Source of the DNA: Candidatus Omnitrophota bacterium
Lineage (GTDB): Bacteria > Omnitrophota > Omnitrophia > Omnitrophales > Omnitrophaceae
DNA: 33,952 bases
Direction of reading: 5' to 3'
Assembly (NCBI GenBank): GCA_029561555.1
Contig: JAKQXH010000074.1
Coordinates: 1 to 33,952, forward strand
Positions within the stretch are counted from its first letter, which is position 1. The number at the start of each line of letters is the position of its first letter. The translations under genes were made by a program, and so were the position numbers. The notes under the pieces are model-generated. The model searched no databases. It was not told the origin of the DNA and was given only the letters and a program-made list of their open reading frames with translations. Shown piece by piece: positions 7,513 through 14,544 of the stretch.

Positions 7513-8293
7513 ACTTCTGAAGCGGTTAATTTTGTCCGCGTTTTTGCTGGGCGGCGCCTATGTGGTTGTTTTTTTGTTTCCCTTCTGGGGGTATATCGCG
7601 GTGATCCAGGGGTTCATCTTGGTGGCCCTGAACGAGTATTGGGGGATTTTTGCCCGCCGGAATATTGTCCTGAACCGTCCCCTGATCCTTGCGATCGGTT
7701 TTCTTACGCCTCTGGCGCTTCTGTCGGAGAGTTTTTCATTTCTTTTGGTTGTGATGATCGGATCGTTCTTTCTGGCGGACTCAAGCCGGGAAAAATTGCC
7801 CTCGGCTTTCCGGAACGCCGCGTTTTCGATTCTCGGGATCGTCTGGATTTCGCTCGCTTTTTCATATCTTCTGGAGATCCGGCTGTTTCCCCAGGGGAGC
7901 GGTTGGGTGTATTACGTGATTTTAGTTACGAAGCTCGGGGATGCGGGCGCTTATTTCGTGGGGAAGCGGTTCGGCCGAAGGAAGTTCGCCAATCATATCA
8001 GCCCCAATAAAACTTGGGAAGGCGCGATCGCCCAGATTGCCGTTTCATTTTTCCTCTCGCTGGGCGCCGGGTTGTTTTTTGACGTTTCGGTCGGGCATCT
8101 CGCTTTGCTCGGGATTTTGCTGGGGCTTCTGGCGGAAGTCGGGGATCTGATCGAAAGCATGCTGAAACGGGGGCTGGACGTAAAGGATTCCGGCGACCTG
8201 CCCGGGTTGGGCGGTGTTCTGGACGTACTGGACAGTCTCCTTCTCACGGTTCCTTTTACTTACTTTTACGTGATTTGGTTTGTCCTGTCCTGA
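7478..8293 (+). CDS. cdsA: Phosphatidate cytidylyltransferase (CDP-diacylglycerol synthase)
   Basis: An integral membrane enzyme of 271 residues that makes CDP-diacylglycerol from phosphatidate and CTP. Several hydrophobic helices span about 15-150 and 180-270. Conserved acidic and signature regions are present: KLGDAGAYFVGKRFG (152-166), SPNKTWEG (175-182) and the C-terminal CDS signature from Ser227 through Asp252. Two signature positions differ from the consensus: Leu244 stands where His is usual (PGLGG rather than PGHGG), and Val250 stands where Arg is usual. The start is TTG at 7478 with GGGAG at 7466-7470, inside the end of uppS, implying translational coupling. Confidence 0.92.
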   Translation: MDGQKPNLKASELLKRLILSAFLLGGAYVVVFLFPFWGYIAVIQGFILVALNEYWGIFARRNIVLNRPLILAIGFLTPLALLSESFSFLLVVMIGSFFLADSSREKLPSAFRNAAFSILGIVWISLAFSYLLEIRLFPQGSGWVYYVILVTKLGDAGAYFVGKRFGRRKFANHISPNKTWEGAIAQIAVSFFLSLGAGLFFDVSVGHLALLGILLGLLAEVGDLIESMLKRGLDVKDSGDLPGLGGVLDVLDSLLLTVPFTYFYVIWFVLS

Positions 8294-8343
8294 TCGGGAA
8301 GGCGGACGGGATTTTCCTCGCGTCAAAATTTTCTGGAGCGTTT

Positions 8344-9486
8344 ATGAAGCGTATTGCGGTTATCGGCTCGACGGGTTCGATCGGAGTGAATACGCTTCGG
8401 GTCGCGGAAAGCCATCCGAAGCAGTTTCGCGTCGAAGTCCTGGCCGCCGGAAGAAACGGAAAACTGCTGTTCGATCAAATCCGCCGTTTTCAGCCGTCAC
8501 TCGCGTGCCTCTACGATCGGGAATCCGCGGAGGCCCTTTCCGGGAAGCTTCGGGGCAGCCGGACGAGAATCGTCTGGGGCGACAAGGGACTTCGGGAGGC
8601 GGCGGGTTTTTCCCGGAGCGAACTCGCCGTGTTTGCGATGGTGGGCGCGAAGGGGCTGGTCCCTTTGGTGACGGCGATTCAAAGCGGAAAGGACATCGCG
8701 TTTGCCAACAAAGAGCCGTTTGTGATCGCGGGCGAACTGATCCGCAGCCTTTCCGGGAAATACGGGGTGACGATGGTCCCCATCGACAGTGAATTGAGCG
8801 CGATCTTTCAATGCCTGCAGGGAAGAAAGGCCGGCGAGGCAAAACGGATTATCCTGACTTCGTCGGGCGGGCCTTTCCGGAAATTTTCCAAGACGGCTTT
8901 GTCGAAAGCGACGGTCCGCGAAGCGCTCCGGCATCCGCGCTGGAAAATGGGCCGAAAAATCACGATTGATTCGGCGACGTTGATGAATAAGGCGCTTGAG
9001 GTGATTGAAACGGCCAATTTTTTCGACGTCTCGGCCGAGAAGGTGGAGGTCCTGATTCATCCGGAAGCCATCGTCCATTCTTTGGTGGAGTGGAGAGACG
9101 GTTCTCATCTCGCCCAGCTCGGGGTAACGGACATGAGGCTTCCGATTCAGTATGCGATGAGTTACCCCGAAAGGCTTCCGGCAGCGGACGGGATCCCGCC
9201 GCTGAGGCTTGAAAAAATCAGGGCGCTTTCTTTTGAGAAACCGGACCGGGGCCGGTTTCCGTGCCTCCGATTGGGGTATGAGGCCCAGAAGGCGGGAGGG
9301 ACGATGCCGGCCGTTTTGAATGCGGCAAATGAAGTGGCGGTTGATTGTTTTCTGAACGGGAAAATTTCTTTTACGGATATCCCCCGGAAAATCGGGAAGC
9401 TGATGCGCAGGCATCGTGTCGTGACGTCCCCTTCGTTGGAGGACGTTCTTCACGCGGACCGGTGGGCGAGGGAAAATTTTTCATAG
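8344..9486 (+). CDS. dxr: 1-deoxy-D-xylulose 5-phosphate reductoisomerase
   Basis: Converts DXP to MEP with NADPH, the second step of the non-mevalonate isoprenoid pathway, and so feeds uppS. From the chosen start it is 380 residues, the family norm. The NADPH motif GSTGSIG begins at residue 8, ANKEP is at 121-125, the metal ligands Asp148 and Glu150 lie in PIDSELSAIFQ, and SSGGPF and the HPEAIVHS motif follow. The ATG at 8344 is preferred over an upstream in-frame start at 8275 that overlaps cdsA, because GGAG at 8335-8338 precedes it and MKRIAVIGSTGS is the canonical N terminus. Confidence 0.96.
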   Translation: MKRIAVIGSTGSIGVNTLRVAESHPKQFRVEVLAAGRNGKLLFDQIRRFQPSLACLYDRESAEALSGKLRGSRTRIVWGDKGLREAAGFSRSELAVFAMVGAKGLVPLVTAIQSGKDIAFANKEPFVIAGELIRSLSGKYGVTMVPIDSELSAIFQCLQGRKAGEAKRIILTSSGGPFRKFSKTALSKATVREALRHPRWKMGRKITIDSATLMNKALEVIETANFFDVSAEKVEVLIHPEAIVHSLVEWRDGSHLAQLGVTDMRLPIQYAMSYPERLPAADGIPPLRLEKIRALSFEKPDRGRFPCLRLGYEAQKAGGTMPAVLNAANEVAVDCFLNGKISFTDIPRKIGKLMRRHRVVTSPSLEDVLHADRWARENFS

Positions 9487-9497
9487 AAAGGAATTCA

Positions 9498-10601
9498 ATG
9501 GGATTCATCGGACAGGTTCTACCGGCGGTCATTGTTCTCGGTGTTTTGATTTTTATTCATGAGCTGGGGCATTTCCTGGCCTGCCGGTTTACGGGAGTCC
9601 GGGTGGATAAGTTTTCGATCGGGTTCGGTCCCGAAATATTCTCTTTTCAGGGGCGCGAGACCCGTTACGTCATTTCTCTGATCCCGCTGGGCGGTTTCGT
9701 GAAACCCAGCGGAGAATCGCCCGAGGATATTCCCTCAAACGGGCTGAGACCTTATGATTTTTTGGCCCAAGGGCCCGGGAAGAAATTTATCATTGCCGTG
9801 GCGGGCGTTTTGATGAACTTTGTTCTGGCTTATGTGATTTTTTCGGGCATTTTCATGGTCGGGAATCCCGTGCTCAAGTCAACGGTCGGAGGTTTTGTGG
9901 ACGGATACCCGGCTCAGAGCAGCGGATTGAGAGCGGGGGATTTGATCCGGGAGGTGAACGGCGCGGCGGTTTCGACTTGGAATGAACTGACGGGCCGTAT
10001 TATGGAACTCGGAAATGTCCCGCTGCTTCTGACGGTTGAAAGAGACGGTTCTTTTCTCACGTTGCAGGTATTGCCCAAGGTGGAGGAAGTAACCGACGCG
10101 TTCGGCAAGAAGCGGGCGCTGGCGAGAATCGGCATTCTTCCGGGGAAGGCTTACCGGATCGAAAAATACGGTCCGGCGGAGGCTTTGGTGAAGGGCGGTG
10201 AGACGGTTTTAACGTTTACCGGCCTTACTTTCAAGGCCATCGGTTATTTGGTGACGGGGAAGCTCTCGCTCAAAGCGCTGACGGGGCCGATCGGAATCGT
10301 TGCGGTGACCAGCGAGACGGCCAAACGCGGATTGGTCCATATCTTCCAGCTGATGGCGCTGCTCAGCGTGTCGCTGGCCGTTTTCAATCTTCTCCCTTTT
10401 CCTCCGCTGGACGGGGGGCTGATGGTTTTCATACTGATCGAAGCGGTGCGGCGAAAGGCTCTGAGCTTCCGTTTTCAGGAAGCGGTGGCGAAGGCGGGAT
10501 TCGCTTTGCTTTTGCTGCTGATGGTGGCGGTGATGTACAATGATCTCGTGCAAATCGGATTTTTCGGGAAAATCTATCAATGGTTTCAAAAGGCGGGCTG
10601 A
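9498..10601 (+). CDS. rseP: RseP-family site-2 zinc metalloprotease
   Basis: A polytopic inner-membrane protease that cuts transmembrane anti-sigma factors or remnant signal peptides within the bilayer. It is 367 residues with one PDZ domain (about 128-210), shorter than the two-PDZ enzyme of E. coli. The zinc motif HELGH covers 21-25 in the first helix, and the second catalytic motif NLLPFPPLDGG covers 297-307 with Asp305. The start at 9498 follows AGAAAGGA at 9485-9492. The longer upstream frame overlaps dxr and lacks a better site. The order dxr-rseP-proS is common in bacteria. Confidence 0.95.
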   Translation: MGFIGQVLPAVIVLGVLIFIHELGHFLACRFTGVRVDKFSIGFGPEIFSFQGRETRYVISLIPLGGFVKPSGESPEDIPSNGLRPYDFLAQGPGKKFIIAVAGVLMNFVLAYVIFSGIFMVGNPVLKSTVGGFVDGYPAQSSGLRAGDLIREVNGAAVSTWNELTGRIMELGNVPLLLTVERDGSFLTLQVLPKVEEVTDAFGKKRALARIGILPGKAYRIEKYGPAEALVKGGETVLTFTGLTFKAIGYLVTGKLSLKALTGPIGIVAVTSETAKRGLVHIFQLMALLSVSLAVFNLLPFPPLDGGLMVFILIEAVRRKALSFRFQEAVAKAGFALLLLLMVAVMYNDLVQIGFFGKIYQWFQKAG

Positions 10602-10605
10602 TGCG

Positions 10606-12317
10606 ATGAAATGGTCAAAGACGTTGATCCCCACACTGCGGGAGGAGCCGAAAGATACGGAAGCGCTCAGTCATAAATTGCTTCTGAGGGCCGGCTATAT
10701 CCGGAAGCTTTCTTCCGGAGTTTACAGTTACCTTCCTTTGGGGTTCAGGGTTTTGAGAAAAATTTGCGCGATCATCGAAGAGGAAATGCTGCGGGCCGGC
10801 GCGGATGAATTGTCTCTTCCGGCGCTGCATCCCGCGGAGCTTTGGAGAAAGACGGGCCGCTACGAGGCGTTGGGTGAGGACAAGCTCGCATTCAAAAACC
10901 GGACGGGACAGGAATTTGTTCTGGGCCCGACGCATGAAGAGGTGATCACGGAGCTGGCGGGGGCTTATATCAAATCGCATCGGGATCTTCCCAAGACGCT
11001 GTTCCAGATCCAGACGAAATTCCGCGATGAATTGAGGCCTCGGTTCGGGGTGATCCGGACGAAAGAATTCATCATGAAAGACGCCTATAGCTTCGATAAG
11101 GATGATGCGGGACTGGATGAGAGCTACCGGAAGATGTTTGAGGCGTATCAGAGGATTTTTACCCGCTGCGGGCTTCCGTTCCGGATCGTCGGCGCGGATT
11201 CGGGACTGATGGGGGGCAGGGCTTCCCAGGAATTCATGGTCGAGTGCGCGTTCGGTGAAGACATTATGATCCAATGCGCGGCTTGCGGGTATTTGGCGAG
11301 CCGGGATATCGCGGAACGTGCCGGCGGAGAAGCGAAGACCGGGGCGGAGAGCGGAAATGCCCCGGAGCCGTTTGATACGCCGGATCTGCGGACGGTGGAC
11401 GAGATCACTTCACGGTTTAAAATCAAGCCGGAACGCCTGATCAAAACGCTGATTTATATCGGGGACGGGAAACCCGTCGCCTGTTTGGTCCGGGGGGACC
11501 GGGAGTTGAATGAGGCCAAACTTCGGAAATTGTGCGGATTTCAGACTTTGATTCCCGCAAAAGCGGACGAGATTCAAGCCGTTACGGGGGGGCCGCTCGG
11601 CTTTTCCGGTCCGGTCGGTTTACGGGGATCCGGGTTGTCGCGGATTTTGATATTTTGGGGATGACCGATTCGGTGACCGGCGCGAACCGGAAGGATACGC
11701 ATCTTCGGAACGTGAATGTCAACCGTGATTTCAAGCCCGATCTGATCGGTGACCTCCGCTACGCCGCGAGCGGTGATGGCTGTCCGAAATGCGGAAAGCC
11801 TTTGGCCGAAGTGCATGCCCTGGAGCTTGGGCATGTGTTCAAACTCGGAACCAAGTACACGGAGGCGCTGGATGTTAAATATCTCGATGAGAAGGGCGAG
11901 AAGAAAACGGTAATTATGGGATGCTACGGGATCGGTGTGAACCGGATTCTGGCCGCGCATATCGAAGAACATCATGATGCCAAGGGCATGGTTTGGTCGA
12001 AGGGAATTGCCCCTTATTCGGTTCTCTTGATTACGCTCAACCAATCGGATCCGCAAAGCGCGAAAATAGCCGGTGAGATTTACGAGACCTTGTCGGCCGA
12101 GGGGATTGATGTTCTGTATGATGACCGAAACGAGAGGGCCGGGGTGAAATTTAATGACGGCGACCTTATCGGGATCCCTCTGCAGGTGATCGTGAGTGAA
12201 CGAAATCTTAAAGAAGGTAAACTGGAAGTCTGCAAGCGGTTCAATAAGGAAACCTCCAAAATCCAGCCGGAAGAACTTCTTGCCTGGATCCGTAACACGT
12301 TAGCCGAAATCTCCTGA
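10606..12317 (+). CDS. proS: Prolyl-tRNA synthetase, interrupted by a single-base frameshift
   Basis: Charges tRNA-Pro with proline. The first frame (from ATG 10606) holds class II motifs 1 and 2 (FQIQTKFRDELRPRFG and KEFIMKDAYSF) and the start of the editing domain; it leaves frame after GFSGPVG near 11619 and stops at 11664. The minus-1 frame then supplies the continuation (TGIRVVAD), motif 3 in GCYGIGVNRIL and the anticodon-binding domain to 12317. The span is 1712 bases; one added base gives exactly 570 residues, the usual bacterial length. No slippery heptamer is seen. Most likely this is a base lost in sequencing or assembly; a real lesion or recoding is less likely for an essential gene. 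The start overlaps the end of rseP's context closely (stop 10601). Confidence 0.9.
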
Positions 12318-12452
12318 TCTTTAGGCTTGTTGTATCTTATTGTCTTCAAATAGGTTGAGATCTTGCCTCTCTTTCGGGATAAGACCTGCTTTAATTTCCG
12401 ATAGTCCTGCTAATCAAAAAGATTGACGGGAAAGGGCATTGCCGTAGAATGC

Positions 12453-12481
12453 TTTTACCTGAAATTACCCAATTTTACCTG
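12453..12481. promoter_or_regulatory. Direct-repeat operator candidate upstream of the HTH gene
   Basis: TTTTACCTG occurs at 12453-12461 and again, identically, at 12473-12481. The repeats start 20 bases apart, about two helical turns, so they lie on the same DNA face. A weak minus-35 (TTGGGC, 12483-12488) and minus-10 (TATTTT, 12505-12510) with a 16-base spacer follow, and the HTH gene starts at 12531. This arrangement would suit autoregulation. The rest of the 213-base gap after proS shows no terminator. Confidence 0.45.
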
Positions 12482-12530
12482 TTTGGGCAGGCGTTTATTT
12501 CCGGTATTTTATTTGAATCCTAAGCCAGCG

Positions 12531-12782
12531 ATGCCAAAAACGGGAAACAGTCTTATACGGGGAGACCGGTTTTTTACGCTGTCCGAGGCCCAGGATTTTT
12601 TGGGCATCCGGTCCCGGAAAACCATCTTAAAGTACATTACCCGGGGATCTCTTTCCGCCTACAAGGTCGGGGGAACCCGCTGGAGAATTTCCCTCCGCGA
12701 CATTGATTCATTTCTCGCAAACTACAAAACGGGCAGCCTGGATGGGGCCCGGGGAGTTTTTTTCGGTGACAAACAATCCTAG
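12531..12782 (+). CDS. Small excisionase/MerR-type helix-turn-helix DNA-binding protein
   Basis: An 83-residue protein with one recognisable domain at about 13-66. FTLSEAQDFLGI, a recognition stretch with KTILKYITRG, a wing LSAYKVGGTRWR and RDIDSFL form the pattern of the excisionase-like winged HTH family (helix_turn_helix, group 17 type). The ATG at 12531 is chosen because the domain follows directly; an upstream in-frame TTG at 12423 would include the direct repeats and has no ribosome-binding site. No clear site precedes 12531 either, so the start is uncertain and a very short leader is possible. Its end overlaps the next gene by 17 bases, so it probably regulates or is co-expressed with the reductase fusion. 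Confidence 0.75.
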   Translation: MPKTGNSLIRGDRFFTLSEAQDFLGIRSRKTILKYITRGSLSAYKVGGTRWRISLRDIDSFLANYKTGSLDGARGVFFGDKQS

Positions 12783-14355
12783 CGATCCGATTTCGGTTTC
12801 AGTCTCAAAGGTGTTTCCGGTCCCCAAGTGGAAAATCCTCCGCTTGATTACCCGCATGGAATATTTCCCCCGGTACATGCCGAACGTGAAGCAGTGCACC
12901 GTGCTGGCGAAGGGCGCTTACAATGCGATCACGTCCTGGAGCGTGAAGGTGGACGATCTGCCGCTCAGCTGGAAGGAACAGGACGAATTCGATTTGGAGA
13001 ATTTCCGGGTCCGTTTCAGGGCGATTGAAGGGGATTTGGAATGTTTTGAAGGGGAGTGGCGGCTGCTCGATCATCCGCAGGGAGGGACGGAAGCCTGCGT
13101 GAACGTCCGGCTCAAAATCGGGATTCCTCTGATCGAAGACGTGATCGGCAAGGTCGTGGCCCAAAAATTGCGGAAGAACTTCGAACTGATGTTGGCCGGC
13201 ATGGCGGAAGTGATCACGACCAAGCGGTACAAAAATATTCATCACCGCCGGGTGAGCGATATCGGGGGATTTGCCGTGATGGGGCATCCTTACAACCTGA
13301 ATCATTTGGTGAAATACCTTAAATTTTTCAAACCGGATTTCAAACTGCCGTCGAAGGATTTTCTCGTCAAGCTGCTTGAGATGACTCCTTCCTACAAGTC
13401 TTACGACATCAAAGGCTTTCGGTCCGCTACGGGCAAGGAAATCAACGGCTATTTCATCATGTGCCCGATTGTGCCGGACATGCTGGAGATCAATCCCGAA
13501 AAGGTGTGCGAGAAAGTGGTGCAGGCCTGCCGGGTTTGCGAAGATCTCGGCGTGGGGATCGTGGCCTTGGGAGGGTTTACTTCGGTCGCGGGCGAGCGGT
13601 TCACGAAATCCCTCACGAGTATGGTTAATGTGCCGCTGACGACAGGCAATACGCTGACGGTCGCCCTGGTTTTGGAGGGGGTGTACCAGGCGGCGAGGAG
13701 GATGGATATCGCTCTGGAAAAGGCCAAGGTGACGGTCATCGGCGGCGCGGGGGATATCGGGGGTGCCTGCGCGAGACTCCTTTCCGAGAAGGTGAGCGAA
13801 ATAACGATTACCGGGAGGAATGAGAAAAATCTGATGGAGACGGAACGTATTCTTTCCTATTCCGGCCGGGCGAAAGTCAAAACGTCGCATGATAACAATG
13901 CGGCGGTCCGCGACGCCGACATTGTGATTGCCGCCGCAAGCGCATCGAGTTCTATCGTGGATTTCGCGAGTTTCAAGCCGGGGGTCGTGATCTGCGATGT
14001 GGGATATCCCAAGAACCTCTCCTACACGATACCGAACCGGGACGATATTTTTGTTTTCTCGGGCGGCTTGACGCTCCTGCCTTCCGACCTTGATTTGGGG
14101 TTTGATATCGGGCTTCCCTCGACCCGGATTTTGTACGGCTGTTTTGCCGAAGCGATTATTCTTGATCTTGAGGAACGGTATGAAAATTACTCATGGGGGA
14201 GGGGAAACATTACCCGGGAAAAAGCGAACTTTATCTGGGAATTGGCGAAAAAACACGGTTTTGAACTGGCGCCTTTCTTCTGGGGGACACGATCAGTGAC
14301 GGAACAGGAGATCGTCAAGATTAAAGAGAAAAAAGCAGCGGCGGTGGAGCGGTAA
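12766..14355 (+). CDS. SRPBCC/START-like domain fused to a long-chain acyl-ACP reductase (AAR family)
   Basis: A 529-residue fusion. Residues about 8-155 look like an SRPBCC/polyketide-cyclase-type hydrophobic-ligand domain. Residues about 165-510 resemble the cyanobacterial acyl-ACP reductase that makes fatty aldehyde from acyl-ACP with NADPH. Shared landmarks, from memory of that family, are IGGFAVMGH, LGGFTSV (268-274), TTGNT (292-296), the nucleotide motif GGAGDIGGA (326-334), GYPKNL, and GCFAEA with Cys459 at the site of the acyl-thioester cysteine, followed by YSWGRGNIT. The start is GTG at 12766 with GGGGAG at 12751-12756. No aldehyde-deformylating oxygenase is nearby, so alkane formation is not suggested. 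Family assignment of the reductase is firm; the N-terminal domain is probable. Confidence 0.85.
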   Translation: MTNNPSDPISVSVSKVFPVPKWKILRLITRMEYFPRYMPNVKQCTVLAKGAYNAITSWSVKVDDLPLSWKEQDEFDLENFRVRFRAIEGDLECFEGEWRLLDHPQGGTEACVNVRLKIGIPLIEDVIGKVVAQKLRKNFELMLAGMAEVITTKRYKNIHHRRVSDIGGFAVMGHPYNLNHLVKYLKFFKPDFKLPSKDFLVKLLEMTPSYKSYDIKGFRSATGKEINGYFIMCPIVPDMLEINPEKVCEKVVQACRVCEDLGVGIVALGGFTSVAGERFTKSLTSMVNVPLTTGNTLTVALVLEGVYQAARRMDIALEKAKVTVIGGAGDIGGACARLLSEKVSEITITGRNEKNLMETERILSYSGRAKVKTSHDNNAAVRDADIVIAAASASSSIVDFASFKPGVVICDVGYPKNLSYTIPNRDDIFVFSGGLTLLPSDLDLGFDIGLPSTRILYGCFAEAIILDLEERYENYSWGRGNITREKANFIWELAKKHGFELAPFFWGTRSVTEQEIVKIKEKKAAAVER

Positions 14356-14544
14356 TGATTCGCGAGCCGTTGTTTGGGTTTTATTCCCACACCCGCCCCC
14401 TTCACGGTGTTTCGACCTTCGATAACTCGGCATGGGATCTCTAACGGGAATTTTATCAAGCGATTGCGGCCGGGGTTATTTTCTAAAGATGCGATCCGGA
14501 AATTTCTCCGCGTCCGGCAACCGCGAAAGAGAAGCGCTTAAACC

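Noticed and set aside
8275..8343. Upstream in-frame extension of dxr (and similar ones for clpP, rseP and the second kinase)
   Set aside because: They overlap the previous gene, lack ribosome-binding sites, and push conserved N-terminal motifs away from the start.
12805..13890. Long reverse-strand open frame opposite the acyl-ACP reductase
   Set aside because: It is a shadow in a GC-rich coding region: His/Arg/Phe-rich, no recognisable domain, no ribosome-binding site. The same applies to long antisense frames at 895-1896, 6184-7290, 20787-21656 and 28386-29624.
14356..14544. Terminator or separate promoter between the reductase and SDR fusions
   Set aside because: Only very short GC stems without T-runs and a poor minus-35/minus-10 pair (spacer 14) were seen; nothing can be supported.
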